A stretch of 64,000 bases of DNA from Branchiostoma floridae (GCF_000003815.2 NC_049984.1:21515825-21579824), one strand, 5' to 3'. Counted from the stretch's first letter, positions 21,697-33,849 are shown. Made by a program: numbers and translations. Notes: generated by a model from the letters alone, not told the origin.

Positions 21697-21829
21697 ATCT
21701 CCAAGTAGATCCCATGGTAGCGTAAGATAGTCTTTGTGAGGAGTGTGTTTCCCTACGGGGGCAAATGGACACCTTTTGGATGACTACACTCCTTGGCCAG
21801 TTATGCCATTGTAGGATCTACTTGGAGAT
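21697..21829. mobile_element. MITE-like hairpin element, 133 bp
   Basis: ATCTCCAAGTAGATCC (21697) is the exact reverse complement of the right end GGATCTACTTGGAGAT (ending 21829). The left end continues with CATGGTAGCGTAAGATAG, which is shared with the element at 45737-45870. It is non-coding. Confidence 0.75.
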
Positions 21830-22762
21830 CAGATGAGTAACATCTGTTGGTTGAAGCTCTCTTGCCTGATCCTTCTTGTATCCCCCAGGAGCTCCCTGGT
21901 AGTTTCTGAAACCTGGGGCCACTTGCAGCCATGTACATGACTGTATACATTGTATTGTGCAATGTCCTCAGTGAACACACTCTGTGTCCACCCTTTTGGG
22001 AGAGGAAGAAATTATCAAATGCCTATCTGGACCTCTGCTAAGATGATCAGTAACCACTGGGATGTGCATAGGACTCTTATTAACTTGCAAACCAGCTAAA
22101 ACTTGAATCTCTTTTTCACCACAGTGACTGCAATTTTATTTCTAGACTTGGACTAAGAACAAACTTTATCAATAGTTTTATTTATCTCAGATGCCGTAAA
22201 TCATCCATCTTTAAGTAAAACCTAATGTATTGTGATAAAGATGAAAGAAAAGTTTCATCTAATAACTTTTCAATACTTTTCTTTCAACTTGATAATTTCT
22301 CCTGGGTGAACGGCAGGGTGGTTGAGATACTTTTCCACTGAAAACAGTGAGAGGCTGGGACATCTGACTCTGTCAGTCATTTTGTAGTCTGTACACAAAG
22401 TGCTGGCAGCCCACAAAACCACAGGGGAAACTACCAATCCTTGTCTGTTTCAGGGGTCAGGGGGTCAAATAGTATCCTTCCATAGGTATCATACAGGGAA
22501 CATCACTGTAGAGTCCTATAGATCTGATACAGTTTCTTCAATGTATATGATCCCACTTTTTTTAAATGTTGACTCCTTGAAAACATGTTATTACAAAATT
22601 TCAAAGTGTGATGTACATTTTGTTACGCCCATCCCACTAGTTCCATCACTGTGAACGACTTGGAGTTGGATTGTTTACAGAGGACAGATGCCACATGGCT
22701 GAACTGTGTTTGACACTGTCCGTCCTCCTCTCGTTACACTCCAAGCCATTTGTTACTCTCCA

Positions 22763-22925
22763 GCTCCAAGCAGATGTAAGGATCTAACTTAGTCTAAGTG
22801 CTTTACATTGCCTTTTTAGCTTCCTTTACATGGTGAATTTTTAAAATGTGTGAGACTTTATTTAAGGGTGTTGCAAAGACGATGTCCAAAACACTGAGTG
22901 GGATCCTTACATCTACTTGAAGATG
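22763..22925. mobile_element. MITE-like element related to the one at 21.7 kb
   Basis: The left end CTCCAAGCAGATGTAAGGATC (22765) pairs with the right end GATCCTTACATCTACTTGAAG (ending 22922), with three mismatches. The CTCCAAGYAGAT start is shared with the elements at 21697 and 45737, so the three may form one family. Positions are to within a few bases. Confidence 0.6.
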
Positions 22926-23067
22926 ATAATGCATGGGCAGACTATTACTGTAAGTGTGAGGTTGCCCATGAGGCTAGTTGCAAGAGACGACCTTTTCACA
23001 CCATTTTCTCCCACCTCATGTCAGTCAACTGCCCTCAACAGGATGCAGAAAGATTTAGGGGTACTGA

Positions 23068-23543
23068 GTCCCAACTAGGGCTGGGTACCGGTACGGCGTA
23101 CCAGTACAAAACCGGTTTTTCTCATTGGACCGGTCCAGAAAAAACGGACCTGAAAAAATGTGGTGAACCGGATGTTGGACCGATTGGAAAATGAACTGAT
23201 TATATGATCAGGCATTCACATGTTTTCGGGGTTACCGGTCTAGGCAAATAACAAGAGAGAAGCACTTCTAGAGTACTGACTATATAGTCATTTGTACCAA
23301 CTTTTACAGTCAATCGTACAGGGGTAGTTGAAGCCTTGTAGGATTTTCAAAACGCCAGAGGGAGTCGAATACTACACAAAACAGATTTCCTTGTAGCAAA
23401 ATGGACCGTTGTTTTTAGTATCGCCCATTCACAAGTTTTCACATACTGAATCAGGTTCAGGTCCGGACCTGGACCTGATCCTCTGGACCTGAACCGGCCC
23501 TGGACCTGAATTTTCTGTACCGGTACCCACCCCTAGTCCCAAC
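23068..23543. mobile_element. non-autonomous hAT-type element, 460 bp, with 8-bp target duplication
   Basis: Terminal repeats TAGGGCTGGGTACCGGTAC (from 23076) and GTACCGGTACCCACCCCTA (ending 23535) are flanked by identical GTCCCAAC on both sides (23068-23075, 23536-23543). An 8-bp duplication and TAGGG-type ends are hallmarks of hAT elements. The subterminal regions are rich in ACCGG/CCGGT and GGACCTG motifs. No transposase is inside. The perfect duplication suggests a fairly recent insertion. Confidence 0.85.
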
Positions 23544-23780
23544 TGTCATATTGCCACAGAAACTAATTTAGTTTCAATGCTATGCAGTATATCTTTGACA
23601 CATATAAGAGCTTGCAAATTATTGAGACACGATGTGTTGAAACAACAGTCAACTTGCACTGGGGCCGGGGGAGTGAAAACTGACTATGGGATATGGCTGT
23701 GCTGGATAGCCCATTATTTAATAAAGCAAGAATCATTGTCTAAATTTTGTACCTGGAATAGGAAATATTTCCCGAATACA

Positions 23781-23890
23781 TAAAACGGGGGTCACGTGTT
23801 CGAGGAGGTGTCTCCAGCACGTTAAACAGTCTCAATGCTAAAAAAAATTTGGGTACCTACTGGCTGCTGGTAATACACCTATTATTATTA
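23781..23890 (+). repeat. possible SINE/LINE tail
   Basis: AAAACGGGGGTCACGTGTTC, GAGGAGGTGTCTCCAGCACG and TTAA are followed by an ATT-repeat. This resembles the conserved 3' region of several marine-animal SINEs, from memory. No A/B box is visible just upstream. Confidence 0.35.
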
Positions 23891-23899
23891 TACCTTAGT

Positions 23900-25050
23900 C
23901 TACTACATGTATATGCATATTGTACTAAAGAATAGTAAACCAATTGATTTTTTTCAAAAAATTTTGTTTGTTAACAGCGTAAGAATGTGACCACTTTCCC
24001 TGCTCTGGAACTATGTAATTTGAGCATTTCTTCTCAGGAATGCATTTCTTAAGTTGAAATTTCATGGTGGCTGGCCAAGGCTTCACCCTCAGCTGACCCC
24101 AGTATCCCTATGGGTCAGCCTGGACTCAACCTTCTGTTTTTTTTTGGAGGACCTGAGTGATGGTGGGAGGAAAATCTGTTGTGAAAGAGAAAATGGGTGA
24201 TTTGGGGCATCACAGACCAGACAGACTGATTTCAGTCTATAGTATATATTAAACATATTTGATAGTATTCCTTCAAAAGTGGGATAACTTCCATAAGGTT
24301 ATCTCGTCGACCAAGAGATGCTTGAAACTGAGTTCAGATTCAACCAACCTGACAGATCTACATTGTACCAAATACCAAACAGCCAAACAACCAGACAGAT
24401 CTGTGTATAATCATAACTGTTATGCCCTAATATTATAAAATCTAAAGTAAACTACTAATGTCTCAGGGTTGTGGACAAGCACTGTGTTCTGTGACTGCAT
24501 CAAACTTTTACAAAGACCCTAACACACAAGTGCTCCAAACCTAAAGAATCTAAGGCGGTAATAATATAGAAGCTCATCTAACATTATATCAGAAGGAAGT
24601 AGTCCAGGTGATTCACCTGTAGCTGCATGTTAAACCTGTCTTCTGTTGTCAACTTAGGACAACAAAGACCTGCGGGACAGTTTGAGGGTGCTAACTAGTT
24701 CCATTAGGACACTTAGTACGTAAATGTCCCTAAGTATAACTGTCCTTTAGGGTCAAGGCTAACATGTTTAGGACATGACACAGAGTCTGCCGTCCTTTGC
24801 AGAGAGGGCATTTGGATTTCCCCCATTGAATTAGTTTGTCATATGTTGGGAGCCTTCCGCGAATTCAAAAACACCCAGGAGGTGTTGTGCAAAGAACTTA
24901 AACTTTAGATAGATGTTGACAAGTTTAGCCAGTTTCCCTGTACTTGGAGAGATCTGCATTTTTCTATTTTCATGAGGACACTTCTATGTTGAACTTCATG
25001 ATTATGTAACAGTGAGGTTCAAGTGCCATCAACTGACCAGCCTAACTGGT
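23900..25050. other. interior of the 14.4-kb block; nothing recognised
   Basis: No domain motif or structured repeat could be supported here. Confidence 0.4.
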
Positions 25051-25062
25051 CCGGACCTTTTG

Positions 25063-25125
25063 ACCTAGCAGTTATGGTGTTGCATTCGTTAGCTGGGAGC
25101 CAGGAGACTACTTGCCTTGTGTTTC
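25063..25125 (+). repeat. possible tRNA-derived SINE remnant
   Basis: GACCTAGCAGTTATGGTGTT followed by GCATTCGTTAGCTGGGAGCC resembles a tRNA 5' half (A-box-like part). No B-box (GGTTCGAATCC-like) follows at the right distance, so this is at best a decayed SINE. Confidence 0.25.
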
Positions 25126-25989
25126 AATTATTCCATATTTTTCTCTTCCCCTCCAAAAAGTTTTGATGATCATAAAGCTACCTGTGCGCAAAAGAATCAA
25201 AACCTGTGGAAGATGAAATACATGTTATTTTTTAACAGCCTCTCTAGCGACCAGTAAAGAAATATATTTGAAGAGGCCTGCAAAACCCACAAAAATTTCC
25301 AAACATTTACTGCTGATACAAAACTATAACCCTGTTAATGTGACATAACCCATTCATTATAGAAAACGTGGGACAATTCATCTTCCACTGCTTCCAGAAT
25401 AGAAGTCAAACCCAAAGTGACACAGCTGGTAGGCACATTTGTAGACATTTGTAGGGTAGCCTGACTCCCTAGGTCTCCCGGGAGGAGCTTCAAGTGAGCT
25501 TGTGTTATGCCCAGCTAGTTGGGATGTTTGCAGAAATGAAAGTGTTTATCAAGAAATAAACACAAATGCTGATGACTATTTTGGATACTCTTTTTGTTGT
25601 CTTTTATACAATGTATTATACTTTCATTCCCCAAAACTGTCCGACCAGCCCAGTTTGGTAATGTGACTGAGTGACCAAACACAAGGGCAGGGATCTGGAA
25701 ATTGTTGGCCAGACATCATGTTAGCCTTTGCCAAATTTGCTGGGAACACTGGTGTGACTAATGAAGATTTTCTAGAAGTATGGGCCCAGGTTCCCTGTAT
25801 GAGCCATCCCAAGAAGATTCTAATTATGAAGCCTGGGGCCTGAGGTTTATCATGTGGGCGGGACTGTAACGAAACTGAGTGCTCAATTCAGTAGCGTATG
25901 TTTACCTAGGATTAGCCACGGGTGTGCCAAGGGAACAGAGACAATTCCCTGGTAGCCCAAACAACTTAGTACTGGGTAGGTGGATCATA

Positions 25990-26080
25990 TTCAAGACATG
26001 CAAAGCTGACAATGTCAAAATCACTTGCCCCACTTCAAGACATGCAAAGCTGACAGTGTCAAAATCACTTGCCCCAGGCT
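25990..26080. repeat. 45-bp tandem duplication
   Basis: TTCAAGACATGCAAAGCTGA...TCAAAATCACTTGCCCCA occurs at 25991 and 26036 with a single A/G difference inside. Confidence 0.9.
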
Positions 26081-26119
26081 TTCTGGCTTACAATTACATG
26101 TATGATGTTTCATAATTGA

Positions 26120-27780
26120 TGAAGGAAGGGAACAATATTATTATAGTAAAGAAACCAGACTATTTACCTACACTTACTACCAAAGCAATTATAGTTAACT
26201 CCAAACCTAAGTACATGTAGGCCCTCACAAAGGCTAAATCTGAACTTCTGAATACAAAGCATCAGTTTAGCATCAGTCAAACCTGAAATGTCAAAACAAC
26301 CACTTCCCCATCACTTACCCTAGACACCTACTTTTCCCATTTGAGTGCTTATATCACCAACAACACTAAAATACTACAGATTAAAAGCAACCATCATATG
26401 TTTTATTATATTAAGTATTATTCAATGAACATAGCACACCCTTCTGATTTCCCAATGGTGTTAGTTAACATTGAATTTTTCAGAAAATCGAGTTAATCTG
26501 CCTGTGACATCACTGAGTAACACATCATACAGTAATTCTTGAATTGTTAAATCAAGGGTAACTTAATTCTAGACCTACCAAACCTAGGTTAGCCGGCACG
26601 CCATGACCTGAATCGAACAGTTTTCGAATTTCAAACAGGTTTTCTATGCAGTTCGAATCACTCTGCGGTCTTTACTAGCAACACCTTCAAAATCTGTGAT
26701 AAGTCTTATAGTTTAAACTTTCAGAAACCAGAAGGTTTGCTCCTTCTAACGAAGGAGAGTTTTTGTTGGTTTGAAATCTACAACAGGTTGAATACAACAG
26801 CTGGGGAATTTACGCGAAAGTCACCTGATTTTGATTGTATTTATGACAGGAAATTAAACGATATACATGTACGATCGGTTCAAAAATCTATATGAGCTAA
26901 GAATGAGGCTGAAATACTGTGAATGACTTTGAATTGAAGAAGATACGCATGCAGTTGTATACTCCAGCGACAAGCTTTCTTGTGTGGGATGTTGACACCC
27001 GGAGTCATGGAACGGACTACTTTCTCTCGCGGAAGGAAAAGAAAACTGCATAGAACTCTCGGCATGGCATGGCAACTGAGTTCCCCTTTCCATTGAAACA
27101 TGGCATATCATAAATCTCTTTTAAGTTTTCTGGTTCAATTTCACCGTTTTTGAATCAATAAAATTTTGGCAGACATCTAAACAAGAAATCTTTTTAAAAA
27201 AGCTGTGCCTTGCCGCGTATTTTATGTTATTTTGGTAAGTTAGACTAGATTCTACGCTTAAAAATCCCGAGTTCCACATGTCGCCCCCCCCCTCATTATC
27301 ATAATTTATGTCAGATGAATTATTGGCACATTAAACAGGTTTTGTAAAACTTTTTGACCCACAATGAATATGCATTATTTTTTATTACAAACTAAGTTCC
27401 TTCTGATGCAATTTGTGATATATATTTATATAAACATGGTGAGTTAAAGCGTAGATTTATTACGCTGGACCACATACAGTAACATGCGTCTAGAAGAGCG
27501 TTTTAATACTCGCCTGGAATGTACCATTGTCTAACTAAGCCATGAATCTCGGCAAGGAAAGAAGGGCCTTTGGAAGGGGCTTTGGAAGGGCTGGGTTAAA
27601 AGGTCCGTCCATTGATCCATGGAAAAAAGCTGGCGTAAAGCCTTGCCTGGCGGCAAGGCAAAAAACAGAAAAAGCAAGAAAACCCCTAACATCTATTGGC
27701 ATAACACCGCCACTAATACTTTATTATCATATAGCCAGATGGAGATGACCAATCAGAGGCCCCCATTTCCTATGGGTTAT
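26120..27780. other. interior of the 14.4-kb block; nothing recognised
   Basis: Two short overlapping minus frames at 26854-27111 show no domain. A purine-rich stretch lies at 27550-27600. Confidence 0.4.
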
Positions 27781-27794
27781 CAGGCAGTAACCTG

Positions 27795-27830
27795 AAAAGT
27801 GGTCGGTTATTAGAATAACCGACCACTTTT
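27795..27830. repeat. perfect 17-bp inverted repeat, 2-nt loop
   Basis: AAAAGTGGTCGGTTATT, loop AG, then the exact reverse complement. It is too long and exact to be chance in AT-rich DNA and could be a minimal palindromic element or a replication-slippage product. Confidence 0.85.
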
Positions 27831-28303
27831 TGGACCGCACCATTATAGAGGGGACAGGACGCTAATTCTAGTCTTAAGTATTTATCGATTATATCTATTA
27901 AACAGCGTACTGTACTTTATTTCGAACAATTTATGTTAAAATACAACACAATTAAAAAGATATCAATGATTTTTAAATAGAAAAAGATTGAACATGACTT
28001 TCAACACCCCCACTAAACAAACCCGATGGTCAAATTTGACTTCTATTCGGGGTATTAGAACACGAATCTTGTTCGATCTGACGTGATCGAACAGAACGGG
28101 CGTTCTACCGGCGGGGGTCACCCGCGGTCATCCGCAGGTTGCTACAGTAAACACGCAGAAAACGCCCTGTGTCAGTTGGATAGGCTATATGTGTCAGTTG
28201 AATAGGCTACATGATAATAACGTTAATGCCCCGCCTTTTCCTCGGTGTTTATGGTGAGATAATCCCTGGTCAGGTGCGATAAGCACCTCATAAACCACCT
28301 CGT

Positions 28304-28403
28304 NNNNNNNNNNNNNNNNNNNNNNNNNNNNNNNNNNNNNNNNNNNNNNNNNNNNNNNNNNNNNNNNNNNNNNNNNNNNNNNNNNNNNNNNNNNNNNNNN
28401 NNN
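28304..28403. other. assembly gap (100 N)
   Basis: Exactly 100 N, the conventional placeholder for a gap of unknown size. Any frame reported across it is an artefact. It lies inside the 14.4-kb block, so the true block length is unknown. Confidence 0.99.
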
Positions 28404-28649
28404 TTACTTTCTGTATGCTCATGCAGGTTTTTGTTTTCTGCAATTACTAACAGGAAAGGAGGGAACAACAGAGGATGAATAAAGGTTCTCTTCTTCGCAA
28501 GCTCCGAAGAAAACTCACTTCCTGTCTATGTACACAACAACACGGGAATGGTAGTTGCCACCGTCAGCACACGGCTGGCATTTATTGCCCTCTCTGATAA
28601 AACAACATAACGAATAACAGTCTTACATAGTGGAAGGGACTGAATTTGT

Positions 28650-29000
28650 CCATAACGAGTAAGTGTCTCAGTGTACAAAAAGTTGGAACGGGAACTAAGG
28701 TTCAATATCGTACATTAAGATAGGGTACAACAACAAGCATTAGGCTACAACAACCACGCGAAGCAGTAACACATTGTAGAAGGAACAGAAGGTTGGGTTC
28801 AGAATATCGTGTAGTAACAAGGTACAACAATGAAGGTAGGCTACAAACAACGTAATGCGAAGCAGTTTGCCACGAAGGAGGTACAGAAGGTGTCTATACG
28901 AGTAAGGTCTTAGTGTACAAGGTAAAAAACTTGAACGGAACTAAGGTTCAGAAGATCTTGGAGTCATGAGTTACATGTACGTCAACGGTAAGCGGTAGGG
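28650..29000. repeat. imperfect ~245-bp tandem repeat
   Basis: ACGAGTAAG-GTCTYAGTGTACAA, AACTAAGGTTCA and GGTACAACAA-type blocks occur at ~28655 and again at ~28900, with GCGAAGCAGT between them twice. The stretch is rich in ACAACAA and non-coding. Confidence 0.5.
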
Positions 29001-29827
29001 TGCAAGTACAAGTTAAGCAGGTGAACTACAAGATAACATACCCGCGCGGTAACCTGTAAACGTACTGGGACTAGCTCGACGGAACTAGGTACAGGGTAAG
29101 AGAGGAATAATGCCAGGGGCTAACGCGAACTACAACAACAATGTAACTAACGTAGGTAAGGCAACTGATAATCAAGAATTAACAGCCGATAACGATGGGA
29201 GGGTGGGTGGTAAATTTGCAGCCCGTACGCTAGGAGACGGAGCTGCGAACGAGCTGGGATGGTGATGGGGAATGGGAGGAGAGAGCGAGGGGATGGGATC
29301 AATTAGTGAGGGGGGTAGGGGGTAGCTCACGTGTACTCCGACAGGAAGTGGGACTACATAGCGGCAGTTAATTGTGCCGTCTTTCTTCCTGACGGAATTA
29401 TTGAACCCCCTCCCAACCACGCCCCCGTTCTCCGTGTAATTCCGCGGTGTGTTACGATTACGATATTACGTTTTTAGCACTACAAGAGAGACAAAAAAAA
29501 AGATACCGAAAACAAGTGGCAAAGGTAAGCTTTACCAGCAACATGTAACTGGAGAAAACGAAGTGTTGATCATTTGTCAAATTAGTATCGCTTGCAAACT
29601 CGCAGTAAACTTGGCGGTATTATGATAATAGATGTTATATGCCAAACCAATTTTTTTCATGAATGAAACAGATGGTTTTAGACAACCAAAAAATGACTGT
29701 TGAGTTGAATGAGTTGTCTGCTGAAATGGTTAAAAAGTCAACAATTTGATGACTGCTATATATGGGGTTCAGAATCTAATCTTTGATGAGTCTTCTCAGA
29801 GCTAGTTTTTATGATAGAGCTGATCTG

Positions 29828-29863
29828 CTGGCTCAAAAATAATTTTGATTGTTTTTGAGCCAG
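29828..29863. repeat. 12-bp stem, 12-nt loop inverted repeat
   Basis: CTGGCTCAAAAA and TTTTTGAGCCAG flank TAATTTTGATTG. No further context. Confidence 0.7.
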
Positions 29864-29869
29864 TGGTTG

Positions 29870-31620
29870 TACATGTGGTATAATCAGTAGCAAATTAAAG
29901 CATTTTGTTGTAAATTGTGTCTGGTGTATCTAATAGACTGATTCCTCTGTACGTGTTATTAGTTGTACATGTATAGCCAAGGTTTCCTGAACCAAGATGT
30001 CAGCTTTATCAAGAGGGAATTAAATATTCTTTCACTATTAAACTTCAAGGAGTGGGTCACTCAAAGCATCTGTCTTGAAGACTTAACAATATAATTGAAA
30101 GGTGCTAGTGTAGGGACGGTGGAAAACAAGTCCACAAATTGTGATATTTTGTTAGATGTTGTTAGTAGCTGTTTTGTTAAGTAATTTGGACCCAACTGTT
30201 TAGCACTGAAGCCCAAAAGTGATTAACATGAAGTCGAGCAGACAGTATGTAAAACAACCTTGTTCACAGTAAGACGTTCACTTTGACGACTAAGACAACA
30301 AAAGGTGTGACACCTTTATGCTATTGTTTGAAGCCTTTGGAGGCAGCTATTTAGCACTTATGTTGTATCAAGTTGAAAGGCCCTGTCATGCTGTGTATCT
30401 GTCTATTGTCTGTGTCTGTGATTCTGAATAAAAGAAGCCAGGAGTTGTTGTGTTAGGAACAGTCGGACAGAGGCTTGAGCCAGAGAAGGAGAACAGAGAG
30501 AGAGGGTCCCGACCAACAGCTCCCGTGCGTGTCTAACGGCATGACTGTGTCCTGTGTGTGCTTTCTTAGTCCTGTAGTTTAAACGTTCCTCGTGCAGCAT
30601 TCAAAGAACCTGGGGCCACAACACCGGCCCCGCTTACACTAGCGCTTGTCGAAACATCGATTTCCGGACAATTCAATGTTCCCAGTTGAATGTTCCTTGC
30701 GACTGACCGTCAGGCCGGGTTTACATTTTCTGTGGAAACGTCATTTTTGGTAAAAATCGTCATTAAAAACAATTTCATTAAATGCTAATTTAGGGCAATT
30801 TCTGTCAAGGCCGATGCACAGAAAAGAGGACTTTTCCTACTAGTAAGATAATGACCTACACGGCAATAAAGGTCATCAATTTGTCTGTGTAATATAGAAA
30901 ATTGAAAAAAAAATCGTTAGGATACATTTTCTGAAATCATCGATGGCAGGAAACCACCCCAAACCCGTATAGATCATATGATTTGGGTAATCAGGAGTCA
31001 AGGCCGATACATATTACATGTCTATTGCCAGCTTTCTTGATTATTCATAGTTATTCAATGATTGACATTTCAAATGCCTTTTTTTTTAGACATTTCTCCT
31101 TCAAATATATCACCACAGTACTGGGATAAACATACATGTGTAACTGGTCTTCACTGTGAACTACTTTATGTTCAGCATGATGCAAATGTTCTTAAAACAA
31201 AACAAAGCCAATATAACACTTGCTTTATGTAGCTTGATATCCAGATAGAAAAGCATCTGGCAGTAGGACAAAAGCAGCACAATATCCATATCAAAGTCAT
31301 GTCCATATCAAAGATTCTTAAAAACAGTACTTAAGTTCGATTACAGAAGCACTGGTGCACTGTGAGGCTCAATGGACGAATTTAAGCATTATGCTACACT
31401 TGCCCTGTTATCATTCTTAACTTGGGGCCCAACCTTTGGACACTTCTTTGTTAGCCCAAGACCTATATACCACTCCGATGATTTGGTGTCCGTAGCATCT
31501 TCAGATCGAAAGATACATAAAACTTCCTTAATTATACAAATTAGGGATCACTTAACACAATTGCTGTCTAATTATATTCATCTTCACTTAAACAACCTCT
31601 GGCTCTGCTTTAAATTATGG
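29870..31620. other. interior of the 14.4-kb block; nothing recognised
   Basis: AT-rich, with AATAAA at ~30427 followed by a purine-rich stretch. No coding domain was identified. Confidence 0.4.
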
Positions 31621-31626
31621 ATTAGG

Positions 31627-31970
31627 TTCCTGGAATCCTGCAGAATTCTGGCTTAGCTTCCCAGAATTCTGCAGAATTCTGGCTCAGGCTTCCCAGAATT
31701 CTGCAGAATTCTGGCTCAGGCTCCCAGAATTCTGCAGAATTCTGGCTCCAGTTCCCAGAATTCTGCAGAATTCTGGCTCCAGTTCCCAGAATTCTGCAGA
31801 ATTCTGCAGAATTGGGCTAATCTCCAGGGGGTCATCAATGGCTGCTACGTATTCTTAACCTCATTGTTACCTAACATATGCGATATTAAGCCTTTGGGGT
31901 TAAAGGTTGCTGAAATACGGGAGGTTGTCCCAAATTAAACCGGGATTCCCAAATTAAACCGGAGGGTGTT
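31627..31970 (-). repeat. right inverted terminal repeat with palindrome array
   Basis: Reverse complement of the left repeat. The palindrome array spans ~31631-31814 with six or so units; the last unit has an extra CAGAATTCTG step. The outer half (31815-31970) differs from the left copy at only a few positions. Confidence 0.85.
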
Positions 31971-32575
31971 ATAAGTTTCCCGCCACTAGTACCCCACGGG
32001 AGACTCTAGCAAGGCCAGCCCGGGGGCGGCTGGAATTTGGGACAGAAGGAAGCCAGTCGAGAAAGGAAACCAGCCGGAAAGGGACCTGTGCTGAAGGAGG
32101 CACAGATCAGAGGCCTGGAAAGGGAACGTCCAGGAGACTTAGGACACATAGGCCTGGAGTGAAGACTTCAGGAACTGGAAAGGAAGATTCCAGGAACAGG
32201 AGGACAAAGCTCCAAGACATATGGACAGACTCGGTCGGGTACGTGGGTGACCAAACTATGTTTTACGGCAAAGAACTCATTGCGGATTCGGCTAAGAATT
32301 CACTGCAGATTCGGTCAAGAACTTACTGTGGACTCTGATTCAAGAGGATTTACAACTACAGATGGAATAGGGACAGAAATAGGACTTTCAAACTCAGTAC
32401 GGTGGCTTCTGTACTTTTACTAACTCTATGTACAATATAACTTCAAAACGTTCAGGTTTGTGTCTGCGTCTTACATCTGTGTGAAGAATCCAAGGTGAGT
32501 TCGGTTATTACTTCTTTGTAAACCTAGTATCCCGGCTGAGGCTCCGACGACAAGATCTAGAGTGGAGCGCTTACA
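31971..32575 (+). mobile_element. second part of the BEL/Pao LTR
   Basis: The segment ends GAGCGCTTACA at 32575; its last nine bases are the reverse complement of the LTR start at 17470, the usual TG...CA symmetry. It contains short direct repeats (GATTCGG...AAGAA at ~32285-32320) and no reading frame. Together with 17470-17526 it would form one ~660-bp LTR. The sequence just 3' (from 32576) would then be the original flank. Confidence 0.6.
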
Positions 32576-32610
32576 GTACCCAACAAGGAAAAAGTGGCAG
32601 AGCGTTTTCG

Positions 32611-33420
32611 ATGGCCCTGGCACCCGTCTGCAACGAGTCAGTGAATAAAACTGTGCAGCATCTGTTGTCAATATTTGAGGAGATGGGCAAGGTGGCCGAC
32701 ACAATGGGAGTAGATGGTAGTTTTTTAAATGTTTCTGCAATAAAAACACACATGAAGAACAGAGCGGTGATAGAACAGAGTGACAAGCCTGCTAGAAGAA
32801 GTCCATTTTGGAAGCAGACGAAGAGTGGGGAAATCTCAGTGAGGAAGACCAAGCGAGACGGGAGAAAATCCATCCCTTCACCTGTGCAGCCTACAAAGTT
32901 CAAAATATGTAGGAAATAGGAGAACCAGAGGTTGTGGAGGACGCGCCAGAGGAGGCCATGAAGCCGATATGCAAGAAACGCACATAGGCGCAACTCCAAC
33001 TAAACTTATTATTGATTTGTTATGTGTGCTGTGTACCATCTGCAGAATTAACTTCCTTCATTTCAGGCCCTCCTGACTACTGGTGCGCCTTCATGGCCAA
33101 CATGATACGTTCATTCTCTGCAGCGGTTGTGATATCCCTCAGTTTTACCTGCAGGTATTTATAGAGCTGTTAAAGGATCTAAGCGATTTTTGCCCGAATC
33201 AGGGTTGTAGAACATAATGAAGTGCGAGGAAGGGCTTTGGCACGACATAATGTCGAAAGAGCCCGGCTTCTGCCACTTCAAGGAGCTGAAAGGGCAGCTT
33301 CCCCGATGGAGCCGGAGACAGAGTTGATGGACCAATCTGGAGTGTTCCTGGCGTGGAAAGCGATGGTGAAACCTAATCGGAGAACCAGGGGAGCCCGAGG
33401 TACGTTCGGGTGACAGTGCC
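32611..33420 (+). other. short open frames, not recognised
   Basis: Frames at 32611-32919 (102 aa; helical N-terminus VNKTVQHLLSIFEEMGKVAD then a basic S/P-rich tail) and 33222-33413 have no family that I recognise. They could be remnants of TE genes next to the decayed transposase at 33.8 kb. Confidence 0.3.
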
Positions 33421-33849
33421 CCCCGCGTTCATACAGGGTTCCATTGCCCATCTAGTGGTTCTGTCGCCTTTTTGATCACTTCACCTTCAAATATGTAATT
33501 GTGTAGAATACTATGAGCACGTGTTCCGAAAGTGCAAGGGATTGAGATAATTTTGGATGGCGTTCTGTGAACTGATATAAATAGACGCTTTAAATGTGAT
33601 GTGAAAATAAGTTAGAAAGAGATTGTATTAGGATACTCGTCCTATTTAAAAACTGGTGTGCTGGCCGTAAATAGAAAATCTGTACGTAAGCTTCCAAGCT
33701 GAAGCTCCTCTATTGTTAATTCGTAATACAGGCAAAAATCTTGGCAAACATGACGACGGGATGTGCCTTCCTGAACGGGGATGCTGGTACGCTCTACCTA
33801 TGCGTTCTTGTTTTTTTATGAATAAATATGTTTTAAAAACATGGCTGAA

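Larger units (their letters stand above)
17527..31970. mobile_element. ~14.4-kb block with ~340-bp inverted terminal repeats, inserted in a BEL LTR
   Basis: The ends AACACCCTCCGGTTTAATTT (17527) and its reverse complement (ending 31970) start inverted copies that match over ~340 bp. The bases outside are ATAA on both sides (17523-17526 and 31971-31974), a perfect 4-bp target duplication. Removing the block joins an LTR beginning TGTAAGCGC at 17470 with one ending GCGCTTACA at 32575 (~660 bp in total). The interior has several small inverted-repeat elements, one assembly gap and no recognised transposase; it could be a giant non-autonomous DNA transposon (or an autonomous one of unknown family). 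An alternative, two independent insertions of a small element in opposite orientation, does not explain the split LTR. Confidence 0.65.

Noticed and set aside
25063-25125. Functional tRNA gene
   Set aside because: Only an A-box-like half is present; no B-box or cloverleaf can be completed.
28223-28468. Minus-strand frame across the first N gap
   Set aside because: The frame is made open by unknown bases and cannot be supported; the same applies to 45872-46117.
31372-31656. 94-aa frame running into the right terminal repeat
   Set aside because: No domain and composition typical of AT-rich non-coding DNA; it ends inside the palindrome array.
17527-31970. Polinton/Maverick as explanation of the 14.4-kb block
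   Set aside because: Size and long inverted ends fit, but no polymerase, integrase, ATPase or capsid-like genes are visible, the ends are not of the usual AG-type and the target duplication seems to be 4 bp, not 6 bp.
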